From Pseudovibrio japonicus (lineage in GTDB: Bacteria; Pseudomonadota; Alphaproteobacteria; Rhizobiales; Stappiaceae), in assembly GCF_014651595.1 (NCBI RefSeq), contig NZ_BMXE01000007.1:124001-188000 (forward strand): a stretch of DNA of 64,000 bases, read 5' to 3'. The notes beneath the pieces are model-generated. The model had not been told where the DNA came from. It did no database searches and saw only the letters and a list, made by a program, of their open reading frames with translations. Position numbers and translations under genes: made by a program. Each line of letters starts with the position of its first letter. The first letter of the stretch is position 1. Of this stretch, positions 51,600-61,052 are shown piece after piece.

Positions 51600-54500
51600 T
51601 CAAGTCACCGGAAACGCGCTGGTGATGGGGATCTCTATCTCGGGCATGATTGTTCTCACATCGATACTGATGGTCGCGCCGACCGCTTCGGTATTCTGTA
51701 CCTCCATAGTCGTGACGGTCTCCCAATCGTAATCGTTATCATTGACCCCATCCAGATCGACCTGAACCAGATAATGACCCTCCTCAGATTGCAGGACGCG
51801 AATATATTGTGCTGAAAAGTGGAGATATTGGCCCCAATCATCAACGCAGTAGTCATCAAGCAGTTTGGAGAGATTGAGGATGTCGTGCTCGCCTCCGCCC
51901 GGTGTCTTCAATTGGAAATCTGTGATGTGATCGGCGGCTCCATCCAGCTGTTCAAAGAAGAAGATATCATTCCCTTCACCGCCGGTAAGTTCATCCGCTC
52001 CTGCTCCGGCCGTTAGCTCGTCATCTCCTTCAAACCCGTTGATCACGTCGTTGTCCTCTGTGCTCTTGAGAATGTCATCACCAGGGGTTCCATTCACCGG
52101 ATTCTTGCGCGGGCTCTGATCGTCAGTCAGGATTGGGGTTACATGAATTGTTGTTGTAGAAGGACTAGAATCCCCGTCAACCGTATGCAGGATTACAGTG
52201 AGGTTGCGATCCTCCAGGCTCTCTGAAGTGCTCGAAAAGCCAACGGAATTAAGAAGCGCCTGATAAGTCTCTGCGCTCGCAGCGCCAGAAAATGTTAGTG
52301 TCAGAACGCCATTCCCATCTTCATCAAGGCTGTTGGTAACACCCGAAGCTGGATCAAAGACCAGTTCATCGCCATCCTTTGCGTTGCTCAGCGTGAGCGT
52401 CATTCCGGTGACTTCACTCTGAGCCCCATCAATTTCTGCGGACTTGGCAACTGCCAAGGTTTCTCCGCCAAGCTGATACGAGCTTTCGAAGTTCTGCTGT
52501 TGCAACACCTCCGATTGCTCAATCGCCATCAAAAGATCCGCGATTCGTAAAACATCCGAGCCAGTGAGCTCCGCTGGGGCGACCACCCGAAGCGTTGTTG
52601 CTGGTGAAATGTAGGGGCTGAGATCAAGGCTTATGGACTTCGACTGAGTGAGATCTTCCATGCTGGTGATCTCAGAGATCCGGTGGATCGACCCATCAGG
52701 TATCTCAACCTCGATGTAAAACAGTTTTCCAGGATCAACCTGCGCGAATTCTGCAGAGAGCGTGAGCGTTACCTCCGCGGATTGCGCGCCAGAAAGGTCG
52801 AAGGTTTTGGAAATGCTGACGGGCTCATCGTCTCCACCGTCGGAATTCTCAGCGCGATTAGACAGGACGAGTTCGCCGGAGGCTGTGTCGATGAAGATAT
52901 CGGAGGACGTATCATCACGTGCCCACGCGAGACCGTCGTCGCCGACTTCCGCCCAAGCGTTGGACTGGATAATGTCTGTGGGACGGACGGCGTAAGTGGC
53001 GTCTGTAAAGTCCCAGCTGACTTGGTAGCTGCCAGCTTCGCGTGTGTGCAGGTAAAGCGTGGGTGGGGGCACTTCGCCCGCAGTGACCTCAATGCGGTAG
53101 TGGTGCTCAGCTTCCGCCCCAGCAGGATCTTGCACAACCACGGTGATTTCGTAGAAGTTGTCTCCGTTGGCATCCGTGGGGGTGTTGAAGGAGATCACAT
53201 CCTTCCAGCTTACGTCGCCGGTTTGTTCATCTATGTTGAAACGGGCCTTGTCAGGCCCTTGGAGAAAAAAACGCAAACTGTCTCCGTCTGCATCCGCGGC
53301 ACTGGCTTGGAATACCTCGCTCGGGCCCGTGTCTTCCACTGTAAGGTGAGTGGGCGTGCCCTGAGTAACGCCGGTAAAGATTGGGATGTCATTGTCTGGC
53401 GCAAGCTCAATGGAAACAGTCACAGTTTCACTGCGTTCGCCATCGGCGTCCTTGATGTAATAGCTGAAGCTGTCGGTTCCGTTTGCGTGTTGGTGGCCGA
53501 GATAGTTAAACGACCCGTCTGGATTCTGCGTGAGGGTGCCCTTGGCAGGTACCAAGACGAGGTGGATCGTAAAGCCTCCGCTATCGATCATGTCATTGGC
53601 CAGCAGATCCAGAACAAGAGGTTTGTCCTCGGTGCCGGAAAACTGATCAGGCGTTGCGACAGACCTGCCATCTCCAAGTGTGAAGGAGAAGTTAAACGGA
53701 ATAGTATCGCCGTCTCCATCAGATGCCAGTGCAGAGAAGGAAAGGGGAGCTTCGCGTCCTGCCCCATGATCAATGGGGGTAAAAAATTCGACGTGGTACT
53801 GCCCGTTCCCGCTTCTGTCCAATGTTACCGTGAAGACCAGTGTTCCATCCTGTGTCTTGGCAGCAAGTTGGTTTCCAGTGCCATCAAGGGAATAGAAGAC
53901 CCGTGCGCCATTCACGGAGAAGGGGGCCGGAAGTCCGCTCATGTTGGAAGCAAAAGTGAGCGAAGTCCCAACCCCCGTGTCTGCGCCCCATTGAATGTTC
54001 AAGGCACCGGATTGCGCGTATGATGGCTCCCCGTTCAAGCGCGCTGCAAATAGATCGTTTTCAGATAGTGTAATGGCTTCAGGCGCTGAGCCAAGCACAG
54101 GCACGGTGTCGGCTATTGTGACCTGAAGCTGGCCCTTGGCGCTATCCCCATCCGTATCTGTCACTCTATAGTGCAGTTGGAACTGGTCGTGTCCGCCCGC
54201 ATGGTTCAAAGCGCTGTGCTGAGTAATGGAATAGGCGCCACTGCTCGAATTGAGCGTCGCACCAAAAATCGCCGTCGTCCCCTGAAAAAGCGTCAGAGTG
54301 GCGCCGTCAAGGCTCCAACTAAAGCCGGAGGGGAGGGGGGATTGAGCCCACGATATGCTCCCTTCATCTACACCAGTTGAGACAGGGAGTACACCGGTCA
54401 ATGACTGACTGTCCTCAGCTTGCTCCGGATCAGATCCGTTTGGAGCGAGTATCTCGTCATCAAGCGCCAGATCGATTTCCCTTTTAATCACAGGCACATC

Positions 54501-57500
54501 GTCTTTGATCGACACGTTGATATTGCCGTTTGCGGTATCACCATCTCCATCGGTAATCCGGTACGGCAGCTTGATGGTCTGCAAGTCCATCCCGTTTTGG
54601 TGCTGCAGGGGATTGTGCTGCGTGACGGTGTACGTGCCGCTGTTCCCAGTCAGTTGTGCAGTGAGGATGAGGGTCCGACCTTGCAGGATGCTAAGCAGGG
54701 CTCCCTCGACCATATAGGTGAGGCCGTCGACGGGATCTGGAAGCTGCCAAGTAATGTGCGCGCCATCTGCTCCGGTTGTGTGCGCAATATTGCCTGAGGA
54801 CGAGGGCTGTCCGGCATCAATACCCAGTTGGCTCTCATCAAACTCGATTGGGTCGAGTGGAAAGGCACGGGGGACACCGTCCTTGATGGCGACCTCGATA
54901 TGACCTGCTGCAGTGTCACCATCGCCATCTGTAATCCGGTAAGGCAGCTTGAGTGTCTGCAGGTCGATGCCGTTTTTGTGCTGCAGGGCGTTGTGCTGTG
55001 TCACGGTGTAGGCGCCGCTGTTATCGGTAAACTGCGCTGTGAGGATGAGAGTACCGCTTTGCAGAATGCTGAGCCGGGGACCGTCGACCATGTAGGTCAG
55101 GCCCTCGACCGGGTCAGGGAGTTGCCACGAGATGTGCCCACCGTCTGCGCCAGTAGTGTGAGGAATATTGCCTGAGCAGGAGGGGTGCCCGGCATCGGTC
55201 CCCAGGTGACTTTCATCAAACTCGATCGGATCGTGGGGCAAGGCGCGTGGCACGTCGTCTTTGATGGCGACCTCGATTTGCCCTTCCGCGCTGTCACCGT
55301 CCCCATCGGTGATCTGGTAAGGCAGCTTGAGTGTCTGCAGATCTACGCCGCTTTCGTGCTGCAACGCGTTGTGCTGGGTGACGGTGTAGGCGCCGGTGCT
55401 CCCTGTCAGTTGCGCAGTGAGGATGAGGCTCCCGCCCTGCAGTACGCTGAGCAATTGGCCCTCGACCATATAGGTGAGGCCCTCGACGGGCTCAGGGAGC
55501 TGCCACGTGACCTGTCCGCCATCGGCGCCTGTGGTGTAAGGCAGCGTGCCTGAGGAGGAGGGCGGTCCGGCCTCCGTTCCAAGATGACTTTCATCAAACT
55601 CGATCGGGTCTATTGGCAAGGCGCGTGGCACATCATCTTTGATGGCGACTTCGATATGACCTGCTGCAGTGTCGCCATCGCCGTCGGTAATTTGGTAAGG
55701 CAGCTTGAGTGTGTGCAGATCCATCCCGCTTTGGTGCTGCAGGGCGTTGTGCTGTTGGATGGTGTAGCCACCGTTGTTATCGGTAAGCTGCGCCGTGAGG
55801 ATGAGGGTGCCGCCTTGCAGAATGCTGAGTTGCTGGCCGTCGATCATGTAGGTCAGGCCCTCGACGGGCTCAGGAAGCTGCCATGTGATCTGTGCGCCAT
55901 CGGCCCCAGCGCTGTGAGGCAGCGTGGCTGAGGAGGAGGGCAGGCTGGGCTCGGTACCCAACTGGCTTTCATCGAACTCGATTGGGTCTACAGGAAAGGC
56001 GCGGGGCGCGTCGTCCTTGATGGCGACCTCGATATGGCCTGCTGCAGTGTCACCATCCCCATCCGTGATCCGATAGGGCAGCTTGAGTGTCTGCAGATCT
56101 AGCCCGTTTTGGTGCTTCAGCGCGTTGTGCTGAGTGACGGTGTATTCGCCGCCGCTGCCTGTCAGTTGCGCAGTGAGAATGAGGGTACCGCCTTGCAAGA
56201 TGCTGAGCAGCGGGCCGTCGACCATATAGCTCAGACCCTCGATAGGATCAGGAAGCTGCCACGTGATCTGTGCGCCATCCGCGCCTGTGTCGTGAGGCAG
56301 GGTGCCGGAGGCAGAGGGTTGAGCGGCATTGGTCCCGAACACGCTTTCGTCGAACTCGATCTGATCAAGGGGAAACGCTTTGGGTGCGTCATCCATTGAA
56401 GTGACGATTAGTTTTGCATCTACCTGCTGGCCGTGGCTGTTGGTGGCTGTAAAGCTTAGGTTAAAAATCGCTTCACCGCCGGATGTATGGCTGATTGGGT
56501 TGTGCTGGGTGGCGCTGTAACGGCCTGATGCAGAATCCAGCGTCACGGTCAGGACAACCTGTCCTGCCTGCAAGATAACGAATGTCTGCCCTTCCCGAAC
56601 GAAGTTGAAGCCCGCCATGGGCGAAGGGTCGTTCCACGTAAGAGTGACTGGACCCTGACCTGCGCTGACCGGCAAGGTTCCGGTTGTTGTGGTGCCTGAT
56701 GAGTCCGCCTCGCTTCCTTCGGGAAGAGCTGCCTCTGAATGTGTTGTGGACAGGTTCCATTCCAGCGGCATCAGGTCATCATGGATGCGCAGATCCAGAT
56801 AGGAAACCAGCGTGTCCGTATCTGCATCTTTTGCAACGAAACGGAAGCTCAGCAGAAGTTCTGAAGTGTCTGTTTCATGATCAAGCGGGGCGAATTGCTG
56901 ATAGCTGTAGGCACCGTTAAGCTGGGTTGGGTCAAGCGTAACCTTGAGGATGAGCTTTCCGTCTTGTGTGAACCCTTTCAATACGTGTTGGCCTTGCGGT
57001 CCAAATTCGGATTGAAAAAGAACCCGCGCACCGCCTGAGGTAATATCGAGCGGATCACCTGAGCGGCCGAGTGGGCGTCCGGCTGCATCAAGTGTAAAAA
57101 GCAGTGCGCGGGAGTTAGTTCCATCCACACCGAAATCAATGGCGAGTGTGCCGCTGAGCGAGATGCTGGTGGATGTGCGGAGGTCGGCCTCCTCAATGAC
57201 AGGCACGGGAACATCCTCGGCCTGAGTAACGATAGTATTTGGTTTGACGTAAAGGTCTGATGGGGTCAGCTCCGGAAACCTAATGCTCTCCGGTTGCGGT
57301 GTGAGTGCAGGCGGAACGAGCGTGCTGTAATCGCTCTCCTGTTTGCTCTCAAAAAGCTGCTTGGGCTGAATGCGGGTGTTCAGATTATCAAGAGCAGGCT
57401 CTCTTTGTGCGTTGTGAACATTTGTTTGTGCTGGTTTTGGCGGAGTAAACGCCTCTGCGTTCCTAGCATCGTCCTCCGTTTCGTTCTGGGCAGGGGAGGG

Positions 57501-57854
57501 GAGGGGATCCTGAAAGCTGCCAAGTCGCGGGGCGATTTCAACCGGTACTGCATCAAGAAATTTGCCTTGCGTGGCCATGGGGCCGGACGGCATGAGGATG
57601 AAGAATTCGTTGGCAGGTCCGCCAAAGAAACCTTCTATGACGATGATCTGCCCGTCGCTCTGGAGGATATGCAGCTCATCTCCATCGCGAATGAGGCGTG
57701 CTTGCCCGACGATCTTGGAAAGATCAACGAGCTGGCCTTCCTGCCGGATGAAAAGGATAGGGGTTTTCGATGGGGCCGGCGGTTCGTGAAGCAAGATCGG
57801 CGGCAGCGCGTTTTGCGAAGACGCATGTGCGGGCACTGAACGGGTCGTGGTCAT
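51600..57854 (-). CDS. Large type I secretion adhesin, T1SS-143-like repeats and RTX C-terminus
   Basis: A 2084-residue surface or secreted protein without Sec signal, exported C-terminus first by a type I system. Layout: N-terminal domain (about 30-105, LFIRQEGQLVDLSKIVGQARLIRDGDELHILQSDGQIIVIEGFF) as in LapA/BapA-type proteins; a low-complexity linker; two divergent repeats (about 227-500); five near-identical 126-residue repeats (about 500-1130, each with ITWQLPDPVEGLTYMVDG and YRITDGDGDTAAGHIEVAIKDD); two further repeats; a tandem-95/Ig-like and a cadherin-like domain; a lectin-like section; RTX nonapeptides (about 1921-1970, NVINGFEGDDELTAGAGADELTGGEGNDIFFF-like, calcium binding); and a C-terminal secretion region. 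ATG 57854 with GAGGAG upstream is preferred to a longer frame to 58049. No ABC exporter or membrane-fusion gene is nearby. Confidence 0.93.
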   Translation of the reverse strand: MTTTRSVPAHASSQNALPPILLHEPPAPSKTPILFIRQEGQLVDLSKIVGQARLIRDGDELHILQSDGQIIVIEGFFGGPANEFFILMPSGPMATQGKFLDAVPVEIAPRLGSFQDPLPSPAQNETEDDARNAEAFTPPKPAQTNVHNAQREPALDNLNTRIQPKQLFESKQESDYSTLVPPALTPQPESIRFPELTPSDLYVKPNTIVTQAEDVPVPVIEEADLRTSTSISLSGTLAIDFGVDGTNSRALLFTLDAAGRPLGRSGDPLDITSGGARVLFQSEFGPQGQHVLKGFTQDGKLILKVTLDPTQLNGAYSYQQFAPLDHETDTSELLLSFRFVAKDADTDTLVSYLDLRIHDDLMPLEWNLSTTHSEAALPEGSEADSSGTTTTGTLPVSAGQGPVTLTWNDPSPMAGFNFVREGQTFVILQAGQVVLTVTLDSASGRYSATQHNPISHTSGGEAIFNLSFTATNSHGQQVDAKLIVTSMDDAPKAFPLDQIEFDESVFGTNAAQPSASGTLPHDTGADGAQITWQLPDPIEGLSYMVDGPLLSILQGGTLILTAQLTGSGGEYTVTQHNALKHQNGLDLQTLKLPYRITDGDGDTAAGHIEVAIKDDAPRAFPVDPIEFDESQLGTEPSLPSSSATLPHSAGADGAQITWQLPEPVEGLTYMIDGQQLSILQGGTLILTAQLTDNNGGYTIQQHNALQHQSGMDLHTLKLPYQITDGDGDTAAGHIEVAIKDDVPRALPIDPIEFDESHLGTEAGPPSSSGTLPYTTGADGGQVTWQLPEPVEGLTYMVEGQLLSVLQGGSLILTAQLTGSTGAYTVTQHNALQHESGVDLQTLKLPYQITDGDGDSAEGQIEVAIKDDVPRALPHDPIEFDESHLGTDAGHPSCSGNIPHTTGADGGHISWQLPDPVEGLTYMVDGPRLSILQSGTLILTAQFTDNSGAYTVTQHNALQHKNGIDLQTLKLPYRITDGDGDTAAGHIEVAIKDGVPRAFPLDPIEFDESQLGIDAGQPSSSGNIAHTTGADGAHITWQLPDPVDGLTYMVEGALLSILQGRTLILTAQLTGNSGTYTVTQHNPLQHQNGMDLQTIKLPYRITDGDGDTANGNINVSIKDDVPVIKREIDLALDDEILAPNGSDPEQAEDSQSLTGVLPVSTGVDEGSISWAQSPLPSGFSWSLDGATLTLFQGTTAIFGATLNSSSGAYSITQHSALNHAGGHDQFQLHYRVTDTDGDSAKGQLQVTIADTVPVLGSAPEAITLSENDLFAARLNGEPSYAQSGALNIQWGADTGVGTSLTFASNMSGLPAPFSVNGARVFYSLDGTGNQLAAKTQDGTLVFTVTLDRSGNGQYHVEFFTPIDHGAGREAPLSFSALASDGDGDTIPFNFSFTLGDGRSVATPDQFSGTEDKPLVLDLLANDMIDSGGFTIHLVLVPAKGTLTQNPDGSFNYLGHQHANGTDSFSYYIKDADGERSETVTVSIELAPDNDIPIFTGVTQGTPTHLTVEDTGPSEVFQASAADADGDSLRFFLQGPDKARFNIDEQTGDVSWKDVISFNTPTDANGDNFYEITVVVQDPAGAEAEHHYRIEVTAGEVPPPTLYLHTREAGSYQVSWDFTDATYAVRPTDIIQSNAWAEVGDDGLAWARDDTSSDIFIDTASGELVLSNRAENSDGGDDEPVSISKTFDLSGAQSAEVTLTLSAEFAQVDPGKLFYIEVEIPDGSIHRISEITSMEDLTQSKSISLDLSPYISPATTLRVVAPAELTGSDVLRIADLLMAIEQSEVLQQQNFESSYQLGGETLAVAKSAEIDGAQSEVTGMTLTLSNAKDGDELVFDPASGVTNSLDEDGNGVLTLTFSGAASAETYQALLNSVGFSSTSESLEDRNLTVILHTVDGDSSPSTTTIHVTPILTDDQSPRKNPVNGTPGDDILKSTEDNDVINGFEGDDELTAGAGADELTGGEGNDIFFFEQLDGAADHITDFQLKTPGGGEHDILNLSKLLDDYCVDDWGQYLHFSAQYIRVLQSEEGHYLVQVDLDGVNDNDYDWETVTTMEVQNTEAVGATISIDVRTIMPEIEIPITSAFPVT
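54457..56346 (-). repeat. Five tandem 378-bp coding repeats
   Basis: The segment coding for FDES recurs at 54457, 54835, 55213, 55591, 55969 and 56347: exactly 378 bases apart each time, so every unit encodes 126 residues without any length change. Units differ by scattered substitutions. Such exact period points to recent duplication or homogenisation by recombination, and unit number may vary among strains. Confidence 0.92.
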
Positions 57855-57891
57855 AACTGCGTCTCCTCTCGTTTTGAGTTGATCATCACGC

Positions 57892-58737
57892 TCATTGCGT
57901 GTGTTGCTGCGCCAGAAGGTCCAGCTGTGATTGTTTCTTCTTTTCAAGCAACCGCACTGAGAGCCCCAGATGTCGCAGGGCGTTGGTGTGCTGAAACTTC
58001 TCCTGATAGTAGAGCTGCACGAGCGTTGTCTCTGAGGTAAACAGCGCAAGCTCCGCCTTCCGCAGCTCGTCGAGTGCGGTTAAAACCTGCGCGAACTGTG
58101 CAGGCGCCGCCAGCGTTTCTCTGCGTGCGGCCTCATAGGCACGTGCGCGGCGGGCGGCCTGAAACTGCAGCTTCTTGTGTCCTGCAAGTGCCAGCTGGAA
58201 CAGATTGCTCGGGCTGGCATCTTCTCTTGCGGGTCTGGATCCGTTCAACACAGATGGGGTGAGCACGGGCTGTAAGTGTGAGGCGCGCTTTCCGGTGAGT
58301 GCGGCGTATCTTGCATGAGCGACAAAAAGCTCGTTCTGGATCAAGACGCGGAGTTCCTTCATGGATACAAGTGTTTGATCCTGCAGGTCTTCTGCTTGTG
58401 AAACGATTTCCGGTGCTATCTCCTGACTGTTGCTTTTAAGGTGGGCGAGCAGGGTTTCCAGCTGAGTGGTATATGTGCCGTACAGGTAGAACACCCGCGT
58501 CTTCTGGTAGAGATCCAGATAGGCCTCCAAAACCTCAAGACAGTGCTGGTTTTGCTCTTCTAGCTTGGCGTACTCCCAACTTTCGGTGGTTTGTGCGTTG
58601 GTGAAGAGGAAATGGTCTTCAACCGCATCGCGAAACGTGCTGGCGCTGCTTGATGGGGCCGCGGCTGAAAGGACAACTGCGCAGGCCAGAGGGAGGGCCC
58701 AATTTTGTTTTAAACGCAGATTGTGCCACTCCAACAT
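57892..58737 (-). CDS. Short TolC-like coiled-coil envelope protein
   Basis: A 281-residue protein with a Sec signal (LPLACAVVLSAAAPSSSA). The rest is almost wholly helical: HCLEVLEAYLDLYQKTRVFYLYGTYTTQLETLLAHLKSNSQEIAPEIVSQAEDLQDQTLVSMKELRVLIQNELFVAHARYAALTGKRASHLQPV followed by FQLALAGHKKLQFQAARRARAYEAARRET and LDELRKAELALFTSETTLVQLYYQEKF. This follows the order of motifs in LapE/AggA-type TolC proteins (LEAYLDVLRA, ARYRRLTG, ALANNPAL, second helical pair), but is much shorter than the usual 430-480 residues and may lack the beta-barrel strands. It is 37 bases upstream of the adhesin and likely co-transcribed. Identification is by pattern only. Confidence 0.6.
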   Translation of the reverse strand: MLEWHNLRLKQNWALPLACAVVLSAAAPSSSASTFRDAVEDHFLFTNAQTTESWEYAKLEEQNQHCLEVLEAYLDLYQKTRVFYLYGTYTTQLETLLAHLKSNSQEIAPEIVSQAEDLQDQTLVSMKELRVLIQNELFVAHARYAALTGKRASHLQPVLTPSVLNGSRPAREDASPSNLFQLALAGHKKLQFQAARRARAYEAARRETLAAPAQFAQVLTALDELRKAELALFTSETTLVQLYYQEKFQHTNALRHLGLSVRLLEKKKQSQLDLLAQQHTQ

Positions 58738-58991
58738 CCCGCAGCTCCAAACACTTGTCTGCCGAAATCCGGCAGGCCAACACCATTAAGATTTTATTAA
58801 CAATTGCACCTAGGGAACCTGAATTGGCTGAAAGTGACAATTCTGAAATCAGGGTGCCGAGATGGTGTAGATGAAAAAGAGGGGGTAGTTTTTGGAAGAT
58901 GTGGAGGTGCTAATTGGAAGGCGCGCCGTGTGTGTCGCAGCGGGCAGGGTGTTTTGGGAGTGTTCATTTCAACAAACGGAGATACTAGAGC

Positions 58992-59636
58992 ATGTCTTCT
59001 CTTCAACTACACTTTTTGAATGCGCGCGGCACATTTGCGGATCTTCGCGATTGGATACATGATTGCCTGACAGAGACACACCAACTGGCTGTTCAACTGA
59101 TGCCGCTTCGATCGCTTGATGTCGTTATCTCAACGGGTAAGCGGGTTATAAAGGAAAAGGGACATCTCGGATATGCCCCTGGGCCAGGCACCATATTTGT
59201 TACCGTTGATCCCGACAGTCCGGCTCTAAGAGCTAATGCAGTTTCCTCCCTGGAACGCATGTTTGCACACGAGCTTCACCATGCAGCACGATGGGATGGG
59301 CCCGGTTATGGGGCGTCCCTGGGAGAGGCCTTGGTATCGGAAGGCCTTGCAGGACATTTCGCACGAGAGGTTTGTGGCGACGTTCCGGAGCCGTGGGAGC
59401 AATTGCCGGAAGACGAAATTCGTCGACATGTGGGAAGGGCAAAGCAGAGGTGGACCCAGACAAACTACAATCATGGTGAGTGGTTTTTTGGTTCAGGCGA
59501 TTTGCCCAGATGGCTCGGGTATTCGATGGGGTCCCGCATCATTGAGCGGTTCTTCGCTCAGCATCCTGCTCAAACGGCATCCCGTTTAGTGGACGCAGAT
59601 GTAGGTGAGTTTCGAGCTAGTCTCGAAATGCTATGA
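58992..59636 (+). CDS. DUF2268-type putative zinc protease
   Basis: A 214-residue protein with the gluzincin-like motif ERMFAHELHHAARWDGPGYGASLGEALVSEGLAGHFAREV: HExxH is present as HELHH, and a downstream Glu in SEGLA may be the third ligand. This is the signature of DUF2268 predicted Zn-dependent proteases. There is no signal peptide. The ATG is preceded by GGAG. It is divergent from the TolC-like gene. Role unknown; some relatives are found near stress and sporulation genes. Confidence 0.85.
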   Translation: MSSLQLHFLNARGTFADLRDWIHDCLTETHQLAVQLMPLRSLDVVISTGKRVIKEKGHLGYAPGPGTIFVTVDPDSPALRANAVSSLERMFAHELHHAARWDGPGYGASLGEALVSEGLAGHFAREVCGDVPEPWEQLPEDEIRRHVGRAKQRWTQTNYNHGEWFFGSGDLPRWLGYSMGSRIIERFFAQHPAQTASRLVDADVGEFRASLEML

Positions 59637-59742
59637 TAGCGTCATTCCTAAGATGAACTAGGCCCTTAGCTGCCCTGTAAAAATCGATACCAGCGCACTC
59701 AGCGTGGGCGCTTTCTCTCAACTCTGGGACAGATACAGCAAA

Positions 59743-59773
59743 AAAGCCTGAGCACAGGCGGTGCTCAGGCTTT
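59743..59773 (-). terminator. Terminator of the Hsp70-like gene
   Basis: A 13-bp perfect stem AAAGCCTGAGCAC (59743-59755) with its complement (59761-59773); read on the minus strand it runs into TTTTTTGC. It lies between convergent genes. Confidence 0.88.
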
Positions 59774-59795
59774 GGATTGTTTGTGATCCGGCTGT

Positions 59796-61052
59796 TTAAG
59801 CGAACTTGCGGCGGGCGTCGGCGGCGAGGCCAAGGCCTACGGCGCCGAAGACATTGCCTTCAACCACAGACGCGTTTGGCATCAGGGACTTGAAGTGTTC
59901 GCGCAGCATGGGGATGCGGGTCGTGCCGCCGGTGAGGAACATGCTGTTGATCTGGTCTGCAGTCACGCCAGCTTTGTTCAGCGCTTCCTGAATGGTGGTT
60001 TCAATTTTGCTCACAGAAGCGGCAATGGCAGCGTGGAAATCGGCGTTGGTTGCTTCAACCAGTACGTCCTCTTCTTCCAGCTCAATCTTAAGGCTCGCAA
60101 CTTCGGCGGAGGACAGGTCAATCTTGGTCTGTTCCACACGGGTGGCGAGCAAGTGGCCGTCCTTGGCGCGGATCACTTCGCGCAGACGCTCCACCAGATG
60201 CGGCTGTGCGGCTTCGCGGCGGACTTCACTCAGTTCTCGCAGGATGTTGGGGGAGTAGAGCTGGTTGATGAACTGCCAGGTGGCCAGATCAAAATAGTAT
60301 TTGGAAGGCAGTGCACGCTTGCCATCCTTGGTCATGGTTTTGTAGCCCAGCTGCGGCATCACCTGCGAAAGCGACAGCAGGCGATCAAAGTCTGTTCCGC
60401 CGATATGGATACCGGTGTTCGCGAGAATATCGCTGGACCGGTCCGCCGCGTTCTTGCGCTCCGGTGATACGCGGATCACGGAAAAGTCTGCAGTACCACC
60501 GCCAATATCCAGCACCAGAATAAGCTCCTCGCGCGTCACGGTTTGCTCATAGGCGAGCGCTGCAGCAATCGGCTCATATTGGAAGGCGATGTGTTGGAAA
60601 CCCTCTTGACGCGCGATTCCTTCCAGCGTGTTTTGTGCTGCACGGTCAGCCACTTCATTGCCGTCTATGAAGTGCACAGGACGCCCCAGAACCACCTTGG
60701 TCACATCTTCCTGCATGTGCGCATCAAGCTTTTTCTTCAGCTGGCGCAAGTAAAGCGCGATGATATCGCGAAAAGCCATGCGGCCGCCCATAACAGCGGT
60801 TTTTTCCTGAATGAGGGAGGTGCCCAACACGCTTTTCAGCGCCTGCATAAGGCGGCCCTCATCCCCCCGGATGTACTCTTCCTTGGCTTTGCGGCCATAA
60901 ACGATTTGCTCGTCTTCAAAGTTGAAGAAGATCGCAGACGGCATTTCCGTGTGGTCCTTTTCCAGCATCACCAGCTCTGGGCTCGTGCCGGAAAAAATGC
61001 CCACGGTTGAGTTCGAGGTTCCAAAATCGATGCCTGCGAATGCGCTGTTCAT
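59796..61052 (-). CDS. Hsp70 family protein, YegD-like
   Basis: A 418-residue actin-fold ATPase: AGIDFGTSNSTVGIF (phosphate 1), VVLGRPVHF, YEPIAAALAYEQTVTREELILVLDIGGGTADFSVIRV (phosphate 2), and FLTGGTTRIPMLREHF (adenosine). The substrate-binding domain of DnaK is missing, and the length is that of YegD. Start ATG 61052 follows GAGAGG; the longer frame to 61106 is less likely. No DnaJ or GrpE gene is near. Its function in E. coli is not well known. Confidence 0.92.
   Translation of the reverse strand: MNSAFAGIDFGTSNSTVGIFSGTSPELVMLEKDHTEMPSAIFFNFEDEQIVYGRKAKEEYIRGDEGRLMQALKSVLGTSLIQEKTAVMGGRMAFRDIIALYLRQLKKKLDAHMQEDVTKVVLGRPVHFIDGNEVADRAAQNTLEGIARQEGFQHIAFQYEPIAAALAYEQTVTREELILVLDIGGGTADFSVIRVSPERKNAADRSSDILANTGIHIGGTDFDRLLSLSQVMPQLGYKTMTKDGKRALPSKYYFDLATWQFINQLYSPNILRELSEVRREAAQPHLVERLREVIRAKDGHLLATRVEQTKIDLSSAEVASLKIELEEEDVLVEATNADFHAAIAASVSKIETTIQEALNKAGVTADQINSMFLTGGTTRIPMLREHFKSLMPNASVVEGNVFGAVGLGLAADARRKFA

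Noticed and set aside
52683-54023. Long plus-strand open frame of 446 codons inside the adhesin gene
   Set aside because: It is antisense to a well-supported coding region with repeats and RTX motifs, has no recognisable domain and follows from the GC-biased codon pattern.
54457-56346. Possible CRISPR-like or satellite array
   Set aside because: The period is 378 bases, divisible by three, and each unit is a protein domain of the adhesin.
57600-57854. Whether the adhesin N-terminal part carries a LapG cleavage site
   Set aside because: No TAAG or PAAG motif was seen near the N-terminal domain; the only similar tetrapeptide, DAAG near residue 256, lies at the start of a repeat and is not convincing.
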